This document shows, in pieces, positions 45,882 to 59,143 of a DNA stretch of 60,685 nt. This DNA comes from Gammaproteobacteria bacterium (GTDB taxonomy: Bacteria; Pseudomonadota; Gammaproteobacteria; Chromatiales; Chromatiaceae). Below the pieces are notes generated by a model, which did not search any database, was not told the origin of the DNA, and saw nothing but the letters and a program-made list of their open reading frames with translations. The translations under genes were made by a program, and so were the position numbers. Positions within the stretch are counted from its first letter, which is position 1, and every line of letters begins with the position of its first letter. The stretch lies in assembly GCA_030148485.1 (NCBI GenBank), contig JASBTJ010000090.1:1-60685 (forward strand), written 5' to 3'.

Positions 45882-46841
45882 TCAGCCCGGCCGCCGCGGT
45901 TTGCTGGTGCGACGGTTCACCGATGCCGCCGGTGAGGGCGCCGCATCGCGGTAGTCGAAATGGAACGGTGCTCGCTTGTCTTGGGTGAAACTGACCTTTA
46001 CGCCCGCCACGGCCGGGTGCCCGGGGAGCGCCAAGCGCCAAAGCCTATCCCCGTCGGGCCGTCCCGCCCAAGGTTGATCGGTACGATAGACGTGGTCGTC
46101 GCCGTGGATCAACAGCACAGGCGCCCGGGTGCGGGCCAATACCTCGGTCAGCAGCCGATGCGCCGGGCGGAAGCCACGCGGTGGCAGGTGCTGGCCCAGG
46201 GCCAAGCCGGCGTGGGTCATGATCACCACCGCGCGCAGATATCCCTTGAAGCCTTTCAGGGCGGCATCGGTAAGGGCGGCATTGGCCGCACTGCGCGCCT
46301 GGTATTCCGCCAGGGCGGCGGGATCGTCGCTGAGCCGGTTGTTGTCGCTGCCGACCACGTGCCAGTTGATGAACAGCACGTGCCCATAACGAAACCAGAA
46401 CAATTCCGGATACTGTTCCGCCAATGCGGGGGGGCGGCGCACGTGCAGTGCGTTCAGACGCAATACCGCCGGGTCACCGAACATCACCCGGCGCAGTGTC
46501 GCCAGCCGTTCGTTGGGGTCGAAGTCGCCGGCCACCAGGCGGCGACAATCGGTCCAGTCGTTATCGCCCGGGGAGAACACCATCGGTAAGGACAAACCGC
46601 GGAACATATCGCGTACGGCGGCATAAGCGTCGTCACCGCACGACGATGTGCCCGATTTCAAGTCGCCCAGGTGAGCAAGAAACGTCACGTCGCCGGCAGC
46701 ATGGTAAAGCCGTGTCAAACCGGGCAGTTCATTGTCCTGGTAGGGCGCGTCGGCGCTAACCAGAAAACTGGGCGGTGGGTGCGCGAATACCGGTCCTGTG
46801 GCAAACCACAACAACACGGCCAGCAGGGGTCTAGGGCACAT
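45882..46841 (-). CDS. Exported metallophosphoesterase-like protein
   Basis: A 319-residue exported protein with a signal peptide (MCPRPLLAVLLWFATGPVFA). The calcineurin-like metal pattern is partly visible: FLVSADAPYQD at the start, LAHLGDLKSG (GD), FSPGDNDWTDC (GDNxW, the GDNE/H equivalent), and late IMTHAGLALG and LIHGDDHVYRTDQPW (GDxH). The substrate is unknown. ATG 46859 is an alternative start six codons upstream. The gene is divergent from mscS with only about 50 bases between. Confidence 0.75.
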   Translation of the reverse strand: MCPRPLLAVLLWFATGPVFAHPPPSFLVSADAPYQDNELPGLTRLYHAAGDVTFLAHLGDLKSGTSSCGDDAYAAVRDMFRGLSLPMVFSPGDNDWTDCRRLVAGDFDPNERLATLRRVMFGDPAVLRLNALHVRRPPALAEQYPELFWFRYGHVLFINWHVVGSDNNRLSDDPAALAEYQARSAANAALTDAALKGFKGYLRAVVIMTHAGLALGQHLPPRGFRPAHRLLTEVLARTRAPVLLIHGDDHVYRTDQPWAGRPDGDRLWRLALPGHPAVAGVKVSFTQDKRAPFHFDYRDAAPSPAASVNRRTSKPRRPG

Positions 46842-46893
46842 GGGACGTCCGCTTGGCATAAAATCGCGGCATTGAAACCGGAATGGAGCACAA

Positions 46894-48687
46894 ATGAAAG
46901 CGGCGGCGTCAATTTTTTCCCCATCGGTACCGTTGGTCGTACTGTTGTTATGCGTAGTCGCCGGCCTGTCGGCGGTTGGACCTGCGGCAGCACAGCTCGG
47001 GGCCAGGTCGGGATTGCCGGATTCTTCGGCGGAAACGTCCCGGTCACCGGAACATGCAGCCGCCGATGGCAGCGAGCAGAGCGCGGCCGAGGTGCCGGAC
47101 GAATTGCGTTCCCCTCGGGCGACGATGGCGACCTTCCTGCGCGCCATGAACGACATCAAACGCGGGGACCCGGAGCGCATCAACCAGGCGCAGCGCACGC
47201 TGGATCTGTCCGGAGTCAGCGCGCTGGTCAGGGAGGAGCGTGGCCGGGATCTCGCCTGGTTGCTGCTGCAGGTGCTCGATCGCACGCGCAAGGTCGAGCT
47301 GGAACAGATCCCGGACATGGCGCGCGGCGAACCCTGGGTGTTCGCGCGCTATCAAAAGGGCGTGGTGCGTATTGCCAGGCTCAAGGACGGACGGTGGCTG
47401 TTTAGCGCCGATACCCTGAGCACCTTGCCGGACGTGGCGGACGAATTGTCGCGCAAGGCCCGTGTCGAGGGCTTAAGCACCGCCGAATACCTGCCCTGGC
47501 ATCTGCGCCTGCGCCAGCAACTGCCGGCGTCCTTCAAACAGAAGGGCTTTCTGTTGGAAAACTGGCAGTGGTTGGGACTGCTGATGGTCGTTGCCGTCGG
47601 CGTGGTGTTGGACTGGCTGGTGACGCGCTTGTTGCGCGTGTTCGTACGTGGTTGGCGAAAGCGCAACAATCATGCCGCGTTCGCCGATCTGGATGACGAC
47701 ATGCTGCGTCCGTTCGGCATGATGACCATGGCGCTGATCTGGTGGAGCGGCATAGCGTGGATGCGGCTGCCTGAGTCGGCGCTGTTGATCCTGCTGGTGG
47801 CGGTGAAATTTCTCGCCAGCGCGGCGGGTGTCTGGGCGGCGTATCGGCTGGTGGACCTGATCGCGGCCTGGTTGCGTCATCGCTCCGAGCAGACGGAAAA
47901 CAAGATCGACGACGTACTGGCGCCGCTGATCCCGCGCACGCTGAAGGTGTTCGTCACCGTGGTCGGTATCGTGTTCGTTGCTGACAACCTGAATATCGAC
48001 GTCACCGGCCTGCTGGCGGGTCTCGGTCTGGGCGGTCTGGCATTCGCCTTGGCCGCCAAGGACATGGTGCAGAACCTGTTCGGTTCCCTGACCGTGCTGC
48101 TGGATAGGACCTTCACCGTCGGTGACTGGATTGTCGTGGGCGATCATGAAGGTACGGTGGAACGGATTGGTTTTCGCTCCACCCGGTTACGCACCTTCTA
48201 CAACTCGCTGGTCACCATTCCCAACGCGCGTTTCATCACCGCCGACGTGGACAATATGGGCGAACGCCAGTACCGCCGGATGAAGGCCACCTACGGGCTT
48301 ACCTATGACACGCCGCCGGACCGGCTGGAGGCGTTTTGCGAGGGCTTGCGGGAACTGGTGCGGCAACACCCTTACATGCGCAAGGACTACTTCCACATCT
48401 ATTTCAACAGTTTCGGTGCGTCGTCCTTGGATGTCCTGGTGTATGTGTTTTGGGAAACCCCGGATTGGACCACCGAGCTGCAGGAACGTCACCGCTTCCT
48501 GCTCGATAGTCTCAGGCTGGCTCACCGGGTGGGCGTCAGCTTTGCCTTCCCCACGCAGACGTTGCATCTGCACCGCGGTGATGAGGCCCCGCCCAAGGAG
48601 CAATGGTCACAGGCCGATGCCTTCAGCGCCGGGCAGGCGGCCGCCATGGCCGTGGTGAGTGCCGGCCGGGATACGGTGGACAGATGA
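46894..48687 (+). CDS. MscS-family mechanosensitive channel with extra N-terminal domain
   Basis: A 597-residue channel. A signal-like N-terminus is followed by a periplasmic domain (residues about 40-200), membrane helices, then the MscS core. Pore helix and beta domain read GLLAGLGLGGLAFALAAKDM, LFGSLTVLLDRTFTVGDWI, GTVERIGFRSTRLRTF and LVTIPNARF. The C-terminal domain has DYFHIYFNSFGASSLDVLVY. The length fits YbdG/YnaI-like larger members, which release solutes under osmotic downshock. The next gene overlaps by four bases. Confidence 0.9.
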   Translation: MKAAASIFSPSVPLVVLLLCVVAGLSAVGPAAAQLGARSGLPDSSAETSRSPEHAAADGSEQSAAEVPDELRSPRATMATFLRAMNDIKRGDPERINQAQRTLDLSGVSALVREERGRDLAWLLLQVLDRTRKVELEQIPDMARGEPWVFARYQKGVVRIARLKDGRWLFSADTLSTLPDVADELSRKARVEGLSTAEYLPWHLRLRQQLPASFKQKGFLLENWQWLGLLMVVAVGVVLDWLVTRLLRVFVRGWRKRNNHAAFADLDDDMLRPFGMMTMALIWWSGIAWMRLPESALLILLVAVKFLASAAGVWAAYRLVDLIAAWLRHRSEQTENKIDDVLAPLIPRTLKVFVTVVGIVFVADNLNIDVTGLLAGLGLGGLAFALAAKDMVQNLFGSLTVLLDRTFTVGDWIVVGDHEGTVERIGFRSTRLRTFYNSLVTIPNARFITADVDNMGERQYRRMKATYGLTYDTPPDRLEAFCEGLRELVRQHPYMRKDYFHIYFNSFGASSLDVLVYVFWETPDWTTELQERHRFLLDSLRLAHRVGVSFAFPTQTLHLHRGDEAPPKEQWSQADAFSAGQAAAMAVVSAGRDTVDR

Positions 48688-49598
48688 AACGGGTCCTGGT
48701 CGCCTGGGCAATGGTGCTGCTAGCGGCCGCCAGGGCGGTCGGGGCGGACGCGGTATCGGACGGGCTTGCCGCTTGGCACAAGGGCGACCGGGCCGTGGCT
48801 CGGGAATACTGGCAGGTTGCGGCGCAACGCGGCGACGCCGACGCCATGCTGTTGCTCAGCCAGGCGTACAACCAGGCCCCGGCGGATGCCGCCGACCGGG
48901 CAACCGCGCGCCATTGGTTGACCGCGGCGGCAAAGGCCGGCCACCCGATGGCCTGTTACAACCTCGGTGCCTATTATCTCAACGGTCAGGGCGTCACCGA
49001 GGATCCCCAGGCCGCGGCGCATTGGTGGCGCCGTGCGGCGGTTCAGGGTCTGCCTCAGGCCCAGTACAATCTCGGCAGCTTGTACCTGCGCGGCCTGGGT
49101 GTGCCCCGGGATCGTGCTCAGGCGCGCTGGTGGTTCGAGCAAGCCGCGGCGCAGGGGTCGGCCCGGGCAAACAAGGCGTTGCAGGCCATGGCCCGGTCGC
49201 AAGCGCCGGCAATGGCGGATCCGGGCTCGGATATCCAATCCACCACCGCCGCCCCCGACCGAACAGCAGGCTTCGATCCGGTAGCGGGCGAACGCTGGCT
49301 GCGGGAGCAGCCGGATAACGCTTATGTGCTGCAGATATTTGCCAGTCCCGACGCAGCGGCGGTGCGCAGCTTGCTGGCGCGGCATGCGTTTGAGGACAGG
49401 GTCGCGGTCTATCGGTTTCAGCGTGCCGGTATCCGGTGGTTCGGCGTGGTGTTGGGTAGCTACGCGGACGTCGAACGGGCGCGTGCCACGGCGGCCAAGC
49501 TGCCGGCGGAGTTGCGCAACGGATCGCCATGGGTGCGATCCCTGAGGGAATTGATTACCATCCTTCCTCAGAAGCAGGCAGGGATGGCCGACGGTTAA
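48684..49598 (+). CDS. Exported Sel1-repeat protein with C-terminal SPOR-like domain
   Basis: A 304-residue protein with a signal peptide (MKRVLVAWAMVLLAAARAVG). Three to four Sel1-like repeats follow (for example YNLGAYYLNGQGVTEDPQAA and YNLGSLYLRGLGVPRDRAQA), then a linker and a SPOR-like domain (AYVLQIFASPDAAAVRSLLA, GIRWFGVVLGSYADVERARA). SPOR domains bind denuded septal peptidoglycan; DamX-like proteins are the nearest analogy. It is coupled to the mscS gene by ATGA. Confidence 0.82.
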   Translation: MKRVLVAWAMVLLAAARAVGADAVSDGLAAWHKGDRAVAREYWQVAAQRGDADAMLLLSQAYNQAPADAADRATARHWLTAAAKAGHPMACYNLGAYYLNGQGVTEDPQAAAHWWRRAAVQGLPQAQYNLGSLYLRGLGVPRDRAQARWWFEQAAAQGSARANKALQAMARSQAPAMADPGSDIQSTTAAPDRTAGFDPVAGERWLREQPDNAYVLQIFASPDAAAVRSLLARHAFEDRVAVYRFQRAGIRWFGVVLGSYADVERARATAAKLPAELRNGSPWVRSLRELITILPQKQAGMADG

Positions 49599-49650
49599 CG
49601 CTCAGGATCAAGCACCGTCAACCACCGACCGGTCATATGCAGCCATTGCC

Positions 49651-50688
49651 GTGAAAGCCCATCGTTCCGCCAGTCAGGTTTCTCCATCCGTAGCGCGCCG
49701 AGATGCCCATCTGCTCGGTCTGCCGTTTACGCGCCTGTTGTTCGTCGCATTCGGCGCGGCGGCCATCCTGCTCGGTATCCTCAGTATCCAGTTGTACAAC
49801 GCGGCGTGGGCGGATGCCTGGCGCGAGGTGCGTGAGAAGCACCAGGTGTTGGCCATGAATCTGGCGGCACCGGTGCAGGCCTACGTCGATTCACGCCGAT
49901 CACGCCTGGCCGGGCTAGCCGATGAATTGCGTGCTGCCGGTGTGCCGGGGCGCGCCATTCCATACGGACAGCTGGTGGTGTTGCGGGGCTTTACCGGCAC
50001 CCCGGGCGTCACGGCGGTCTACCTGGTCGGCGCCGACGGCGACGTGCTTTTCCATAGCGCGGATGGCGATCTGCCGGTCAATGCACGCCATGCCTTGGCG
50101 GACTCCGAGGCCTTCCACCACACCTTGGCGCGTCGCTCCGACTATGTCTCGGGTGTGGCGTCGAGCCCGATCGACGGCGTCCCCCGGGTGATGATCGGTC
50201 AGCCGGTGAGGGGGCGCGACGGGGCGGTGGCCGCGGTACTGTTGGCAGAGTTGTCTACGGCGCCGATCGAGGCATTGCGGCGCCAGGTGCAGTTCGGCCG
50301 GGGCGGACACGCGGCCGTGGTGGACCAGGCCGGCCGTATCATCGCGCATCCCAGCAAGGACTGGATACGCGAAATGCGCGATCTGTCGGGGCTTTCGGTG
50401 GTGCAGACGATGCTGGCCGGGGGGACCGGTGTGACCCGGTTTTACTCACCCTTTGTCAAAGCCGACATGGTGGCCGGCTATGCCGCGATTCCCGAGTTGG
50501 GTTGGGGCGTCATGGTGCCCCAGCCCGAACGCGAGATTGCCGAACGTGTCGAGCGTCTGGTGTGGCGTCAGGCCGGATTGGCGCTGCTCAGCCTCGTCGC
50601 CATCGCTGTGTTGGCCTATGCGCTGGCCGCCGGCATGACCCGGCCAGGGAAACCCCGGCAGGTGTCGGACAGGCGACCGCGCCTCTGA
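49651..50688 (+). CDS. Orphan dCache sensor membrane protein without output domain
   Basis: A 345-residue protein with an N-terminal helix (LLFVAFGAAAILLGILSI) and an extracytoplasmic double-Cache domain. Visible parts are GVTAVYLVGADGDVLFHSAD, PRVMIGQPVRGRDGAVAAVL and HAAVVDQAGRIIAHPSKDWI. A second helix (LALLSLVAIAVLAYALAAG) follows, then MTRPGKPRQVSDRRPRL at the point where a HAMP domain (TRPIR...) would start. No kinase, GGDEF or methyl-accepting domain follows; the next gene is convergent ppc. The GTG start is the only one before the first helix. It may be truncated or act by protein contact. Confidence 0.7.
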   Translation: MKAHRSASQVSPSVARRDAHLLGLPFTRLLFVAFGAAAILLGILSIQLYNAAWADAWREVREKHQVLAMNLAAPVQAYVDSRRSRLAGLADELRAAGVPGRAIPYGQLVVLRGFTGTPGVTAVYLVGADGDVLFHSADGDLPVNARHALADSEAFHHTLARRSDYVSGVASSPIDGVPRVMIGQPVRGRDGAVAAVLLAELSTAPIEALRRQVQFGRGGHAAVVDQAGRIIAHPSKDWIREMRDLSGLSVVQTMLAGGTGVTRFYSPFVKADMVAGYAAIPELGWGVMVPQPEREIAERVERLVWRQAGLALLSLVAIAVLAYALAAGMTRPGKPRQVSDRRPRL

Positions 50689-50694
50689 GCCGGC

Positions 50695-53501
<2,807 letters not shown>

Positions 53502-53505
<4 letters not shown>

Positions 53506-54992
53506 GGTTTTTTATGAATTTCCGGGATTGGGGCCGCCGCGGGATTATCCAGGGCAAACCGGTACAACTCGCGATAACGTTCGGCGCTGACGTGCCAGCC
53601 GTTGTCCTGCCGCATGCAGGATCGAACCAATTTTTCCCACCAGACGGATGGCCGTCTACGCAGTTCCAACGCGCGGTCGACAGCCCACCACAGGCCGTCG
53701 CTGTCCGGATGGTCGAACACGAAGCCGGTCGCGGAACCGTCGAGCAAGGCGCGGCTGCTGGCGTCCACCACCGTATCGGCAAGGCCGCCGGTCTTGTGCA
53801 CCACCGGCACCGTGCCGTAACGCAGGCTATACATCTGATTCAACCCACAGGGTTCGAAGCGCGAAGGCATCAGAAACACGTCGCTGCCGGCCTCCATCAG
53901 GTGGGCCAGCCCCTCATCATACCCGATATGGGCGGCGACGCGGTCGGGGTATTCCCTTGTCGCCGTCCTGAGCGCTGCCTCCAGGTTGGCATCGCCACTG
54001 CCCAGTACCACCAACTGCGTGCCGGGTTGGGCCATCAGCGTCGGCAGGATGTCGATGATCAGGTCGACGCCTTTTTGCGGCACCAACCGTCCGATGTGGC
54101 CGAACAGGACCGAATTCGGTGCGTTGGGCAGCCCCAGGCGCGTCTGCAGGGCGGCCTTGCACTTGGTTTTTCCGGTGAGGTCCGTCCCGTCGTAGTGGGC
54201 GGGCAGATGGCTGTCGCCGGCCGGATCCCAGACCTGATTGTCGATCCCGTTGAGAATGCCCACCAAGCGATCTGACCGGTAACGCAGCAGTCCGTCCAGG
54301 CCGTAGCCCAGTTCCGGACGGCAGATTTCCGCCGCGTAGGTTGGGCTGACGGTGTTGATCATGTCGGCGAAGGCGACGCCGCCCTTGATGAAGGCGAACT
54401 GGCCGTAAAACTCCAGCCCGTCCGGCGACCAGAGATCGGCGGGGAGTTGCAAGGCGTCGAAGGTGGCCCGATCGAACTGCCCTTGATAGGCGAGGTTGTG
54501 GATGGTGAACACCGTGGCCGGACGTTGCCATTCCTTGCTGAGCAGGGCCGGCACCAATCCGGTCTGCCAGTCGTTGCAGTGGACGACATCGGGGCGCCAG
54601 CTGTCGGCCTGTCCGAGGGCCAGGGCGACAATGGCGTGACAGAAGGCGGCGAAACGCTGGGCATTGTCCGGGTAATCGTTGCCGTCTTCACCGACATAGG
54701 GATTGCCGGGGCGATCGAACAGCCCCGGTGCCTCGATCAGATACAGTGGCAGTGGCAGCACTTTGGCCTGGGCCGTCAATACCCGCACCGGCCCGCCATG
54801 GGCCGGCACCTGCAGTTCGGCGACCAGGGTCGCGCTGCTTACCTGTTTGAGCACGCCCGGGTATGCCGGCAGTACCAGGCGAACGTCGTCACCTTGGTCA
54901 TGCAACGTGCGTGGCAGGCTGCCGGCGACATCGGCCAGGCCACCGGTCTTGATCAGCGGGGCAGCTTCACTGGAGGCGAACAGGATCTTCAC
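53502..54992 (-). CDS. glgA: Glycogen synthase (ADP-glucose)
   Basis: A 496-residue GT5 glycosyltransferase that extends alpha-1,4-glucan from ADP-glucose. The opening KILFASSEAAPLIKTGGLAD holds the ADP-glucose-binding KTGGL. Later motifs are VHCNDWQTGLVPALL, GHIGRLVPQKGVDLII and LMPSRFEPCGLNQMYSLRYG (catalytic Glu). The start is taken as the GTG immediately before Lys-Ile-Leu; an ATG at 55064 would add 24 residues not typical of GlgA. It is translationally coupled to ppc. Confidence 0.94.
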
Positions 54993-55151
54993 GGCGATGA
55001 CTGGGTCCCTGGGCAAGTATCTGACGGCTGAAACGGAAAACGCCGCCGATTTGGGCGACGCCATTGATATACTGTAGCGAAAATGTCCCCGATATTCGAA
55101 GTCCCCGGGGCGGTTTTGCCGGATTCATCAAGCTGTGGACAGTCGTATTTC

Positions 55152-56816
55152 ATGAACCTTATCAAGGAGTCGCCCGCCTGGAACGCGCTGGTCGGGCATC
55201 ACCAGCATATGCGCAATCTGCATATGCGGGATCTTTTCGGCCAGGACGCCGAACGCGCCGACAAGTTCACCCTCGGCGCCTGTGGCATCACGCTCGATTA
55301 TTCCAAGAATCGTATCACCGACGGGACCATGGAGTTGTTGTACGCGCTGGCCCGCGACGCCGACCTGGCCGGCTGGATTGGCCGCCTGTTCGACGGTGAA
55401 CATATCAATATCACGGAAGATCGTGCGGTTTTCCACATGGCGTTGCGCCATCAGGGGGAGACCCCGATGCGTGTCGACGGCCAAGACGTCATGCCGCTGG
55501 TGCGCGGGGTGCTCGACCGGGTGGCGGCCTTCAGCCAGGCGGTGCGCGAAGGTCGTTGGCGGGGCTATACCGGCAAGGCGATCACTGATGTGGTGAATAT
55601 CGGTATCGGGGGTTCCAACCTCGGTCCGCTGATGGTGTGCAATGCGCTCAAGCCGTATCACGACGGCCCGGCGGTACACTTCGTGTCCAATGTGGACGCG
55701 ACACATCTGGCCGAAACAGTACGCGAACTGGATCCGGAGACCACCCTGTTCGTGGTCGCCTCCAAGACCTTCACCACCCAGGAGACCCTCACCAACGCCA
55801 CCAGCGCGCGGCGTTGGCTGCTGGAACGTCTCGGCGGCGATCCCGCTGCCGTCGCCAAGCATTTCGTGGCGGTTTCCACAGCGCCGGACAAGGTCGGCGA
55901 ATTCGGCATCGATACCGCCAACATGTTCGAATTCTGGGACTGGGTCGGCGGCCGCTATTCCTTGTGGTCGGCGATCGGACTGCCCATCGTGCTGGCCATC
56001 GGCATGGACGGCTTCCAGCGACTGCTGCGCGGTGCCTGGGAGATGGACACCCATTTCCAGCAGGCGCCACTCGCCCAGAACCTGCCGGTCACCATTGCCT
56101 TGCTGGGTGTCTGGTATGTGAATTTCTTTGCTGCCGAAAGTACCGCGGTACTGCCCTACGATCAGTATCTGCAGTATCTGCCGGACTATCTGCAGCAGGC
56201 GGACATGGAGTCGAACGGCAAGGGCATGACCCGCGACGGTATCCACGTCACTTACGATACCGGTCCGGTGGTGTGGGGTTCGCCGGGTACCGATGGCCAA
56301 CATGCCTATTACCAGTTGCTTCACCAGGGCACCCGGCTGGTGCCTTGTGACTTCATTCTGCCGCTACGTAGCCATAACCCCATGGCCGACCATCACCCCA
56401 AACTGGTGGCCAATTGCCTGGCGCAGAGCGAGGCGTTGATGCGCGGGCGCAACGAGGACGAGGCGCGCGATATGCTGGTGCGTTCGGGGATGGACGAGGC
56501 GATGGCCCGCGCGCTGGCGCCCCAGTCGGTGTTTGAAGGCAACCGGCCCAGCAATACCCTGCTGGTCAACCAGGTGACGCCGGAGACCCTAGGTTCCCTG
56601 ATTGCCCTGTATGAACATAAGATCTTTGTCCAAGGCGTGATCTGGGGGCTGAATTCCTTTGACCAGCCCGGGGTGGAACTGGGCAAGCGTCTGGCGAGCG
56701 ACATCCTCGGCGATTTCGAACGCAAGATGCCCAGCCCCGAGCACGACAGCTCCACCGCGCAGCTGATTCGACGTTATCTGGAGCACCAGTTCCTGACCCA
56801 TCTGGATCAGGATTGA
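55152..56816 (+). CDS. pgi: Glucose-6-phosphate isomerase
   Basis: A 554-residue enzyme interconverting glucose-6-P and fructose-6-P. It shows [42 protein letters not shown] [17 protein letters not shown], and the C-terminal [19 protein letters not shown] with the catalytic Lys. ATG 55152 follows CAAG...TATTT without a strong ribosome binding site; the frame opens at 55083. It is divergent from glgA and links glycolysis to the glycogen genes. Confidence 0.96.
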   Translation: MNLIKESPAWNALVGHHQHMRNLHMRDLFGQDAERADKFTLGACGITLDYSKNRITDGTMELLYALARDADLAGWIGRLFDGEHINITEDRAVFHMALRHQGETPMRVDGQDVMPLVRGVLDRVAAFSQAVREGRWRGYTGKAITDVVNIGIGGSNLGPLMVCNALKPYHDGPAVHFVSNVDATHLAETVRELDPETTLFVVASKTFTTQETLTNATSARRWLLERLGGDPAAVAKHFVAVSTAPDKVGEFGIDTANMFEFWDWVGGRYSLWSAIGLPIVLAIGMDGFQRLLRGAWEMDTHFQQAPLAQNLPVTIALLGVWYVNFFAAESTAVLPYDQYLQYLPDYLQQADMESNGKGMTRDGIHVTYDTGPVVWGSPGTDGQHAYYQLLHQGTRLVPCDFILPLRSHNPMADHHPKLVANCLAQSEALMRGRNEDEARDMLVRSGMDEAMARALAPQSVFEGNRPSNTLLVNQVTPETLGSLIALYEHKIFVQGVIWGLNSFDQPGVELGKRLASDILGDFERKMPSPEHDSSTAQLIRRYLEHQFLTHLDQD

Positions 56817-56827
56817 CCCCCAGATCG

Positions 56828-59020
56828 TCAGTCTGCCGGCTGGCGCAATACCACGGCGGCCAATGGCGGCAGCACCAGCCGGGCCGAGCACGCGCGGTTC
56901 ATCCACGGGGTGTCGTCCGCCTGCACGCCGCCGCCGTTGCCGACGTTGCTGCCCCAGTAGCATTCGGCGTCGGTGTTGAACACCTCCTGCCACCAGCCGC
57001 CGTGCGGTAGGCCGATACGGTAGTCCTCGCGTATCACCGGGGTGAAGTTGAGCACCACTACCGTACAGTGGCCGTCGCGGTCCCGCCGCAGATAACTGAG
57101 CACGGACTGGCTGGCGTCGTGACAGTCGATCCATTCGAATCCGTCCTGGCTGAAGTCCAGCCGATGCAGCGCCGGATCATTGCGGTATAGCCGGTTCAGG
57201 TCGCCCAGCAGCCGCTGGACGCCGGCATGGGCGGGGTGGACGGCCAGGCCCCAGTCAAGCGCGACGTCTTCGTTCCACTCGTCCCGGGTCGCCAGTTCGC
57301 TGCCCATGAACAACAGCTTTTTCCCGGGGTAGGTCCACTGCATGGCGTACAGCAGCCGCAGGTTGGCGAACTGCTGCCAGTCATCCCCTGGCATCTTGGA
57401 CAGCATGGCGCCTTTGCCGTGGACCACTTCGTCGTGACTGAATGGCAGCACGAAGTTCTCGGTAAAGCTGTAGAGCAGGCCGAAGGTGAGACGGTCGTGG
57501 TGGTAATGGCGGTGGATGGGGTCTTTTTGCATGTAGTCCAGGGAATCGTGCATCCACCCCATGTTCCATTTCATTGAGAACCCCAGTCCGCCCAGCCATA
57601 CGGGTCGCGATACCTGTGGCCAGCTGGTGCTTTCCTCGGCAATGGTGATCGCGCCGGGAAACTGGCCATGTACCAACTCGTTGAGTTCGCGTAGAAAGGC
57701 GACCGCTTCGAGGTGTTCGCGCCCGCCGTGTTCGTTGGGCGACCAGTCACCCGGGTCGCGGGAATAATCGAGGTACAGCATCGATGCCACCGCGTCGACC
57801 CGCAGGCCGTCGATATGGAACTCCTCCAGCCAGTACACCGCGCTGGCGAGTAGAAAGTTTTTCACCTCGTTGCGGCCGTAGTTGAAGATCAGGGTGCCCC
57901 AGTCGCGGTGCTCGCCCTTGCGCGGGTCTTCGTATTCATAGAGTGCGGTGCCGTCGAATCGGGACAGGCCGTGGTCGTCCTTGGGGAAATGGCCGGGTAC
58001 CCAATCGAGCAACACGCCGATGCCGGCCTGGTGCAGCGTATCCACAAAGGTGCGAAAGTCGTCGGGCGTGCCGAAACGACTGGTGGGGGCAAAGTAACCG
58101 GTGCACTGGTAGCCCCAGGAGGCATCCAGGGGGTGTTCGGTCACCGGCAGTAGTTCGATGTGGGTGAAGCCCAGTTGTTGCAGGTATGGCACCAGGCGCT
58201 GGGCCAGCTCGCGGTAATTGATGAACGCCCCGTTGTCCCGTTGCCAGGAGCCGAGGTGCAGTTCGTAGACGCTCATGGCTGTGTGCTGCCAGTCATGGTT
58301 GGCGCGTCGCTCCAGCCACTCGGCGTCTTGCCAGCGGTGATCGCTGGGCGGGGCTACCCGGCCGGCCGTATCCGGGCGACGCTGCCAGAGGTTGGCGTAA
58401 GGGTCGCCCTTGATGAACAGGCGCCCGTCCGCGCCCCGCAGTTCGTATTTGTACAGTGCGCCGGGCCCGACGTCGGGCAGAAACAGTTCCCATACGCCGG
58501 AGCTGCCGCGGCTACGCATGGGATGGATGCGTCCGTCCCAGTCGTTGAAGTCCCCCACCACACTGACCCGCTTCGCGTTGGGCGCCCACACCGCGAAGCG
58601 GACACCCGTCACACCATCGATCGTGTAAGGGTGCGCGCCGAGGTGGCGGTAGACGTGCCAATGCCGCCCTTGGGCGAAAAGATAGAGGTCCAGATCGCTG
58701 ACGGTCGGTGGAAAGCTGTAGGGGTCGTAGGCGGTTCGACTGCTCCCATCGGCCAGCTCCCAGTTGATGCGGTAATGTGCTGGCACTTCATTTGCTGGTA
58801 ATTCAATCTCGAAGAGGTCGGTGTCCTCACGGCGGGTCATGGCCAGCCCGAGATCGGGCAGGGAGGCTTTTTTTGCACCAGGGCGGAACACCCGTACCAC
58901 GGCACGGTCATCATGCTGATGACGTCCTAGAATTTGAAAGGGGTCGTGGTGCAGTGCCGCGGCGAGTCGATCCAGCGCGGCGGCAAGCTCGGTGTCGTTT
59001 TCGGTCGCGGCAAGTGACAT
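56828..59020 (-). CDS. glgB: 1,4-alpha-glucan branching enzyme
   Basis: A 730-residue GH13 enzyme creating alpha-1,6 branches in glycogen. N-terminal carbohydrate-binding/early-set domains ([40 protein letters not shown]) precede the catalytic barrel. The barrel has [18 protein letters not shown], the nucleophile Asp in [18 protein letters not shown], the acid Glu in TIAEEST and [18 protein letters not shown] 59020 is chosen; TTG 59026 is in frame. It is divergent from glgC. Confidence 0.96.
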   Translation of the reverse strand: MSLAATENDTELAAALDRLAAALHHDPFQILGRHQHDDRAVVRVFRPGAKKASLPDLGLAMTRREDTDLFEIELPANEVPAHYRINWELADGSSRTAYDPYSFPPTVSDLDLYLFAQGRHWHVYRHLGAHPYTIDGVTGVRFAVWAPNAKRVSVVGDFNDWDGRIHPMRSRGSSGVWELFLPDVGPGALYKYELRGADGRLFIKGDPYANLWQRRPDTAGRVAPPSDHRWQDAEWLERRANHDWQHTAMSVYELHLGSWQRDNGAFINYRELAQRLVPYLQQLGFTHIELLPVTEHPLDASWGYQCTGYFAPTSRFGTPDDFRTFVDTLHQAGIGVLLDWVPGHFPKDDHGLSRFDGTALYEYEDPRKGEHRDWGTLIFNYGRNEVKNFLLASAVYWLEEFHIDGLRVDAVASMLYLDYSRDPGDWSPNEHGGREHLEAVAFLRELNELVHGQFPGAITIAEESTSWPQVSRPVWLGGLGFSMKWNMGWMHDSLDYMQKDPIHRHYHHDRLTFGLLYSFTENFVLPFSHDEVVHGKGAMLSKMPGDDWQQFANLRLLYAMQWTYPGKKLLFMGSELATRDEWNEDVALDWGLAVHPAHAGVQRLLGDLNRLYRNDPALHRLDFSQDGFEWIDCHDASQSVLSYLRRDRDGHCTVVVLNFTPVIREDYRIGLPHGGWWQEVFNTDAECYWGSNVGNGGGVQADDTPWMNRACSARLVLPPLAAVVLRQPAD

Positions 59021-59143
59021 TAACAAGGTGCCCTCAATGGGTTATAAGAAATCGGCAGGTTTGCAAGAGTCGACCCCCGATGGCTATGGCATCCGTCCGG
59101 TTGTCCCGTTCCCGTCCCATGCAGCACAAGGAGTGATGTTGCC

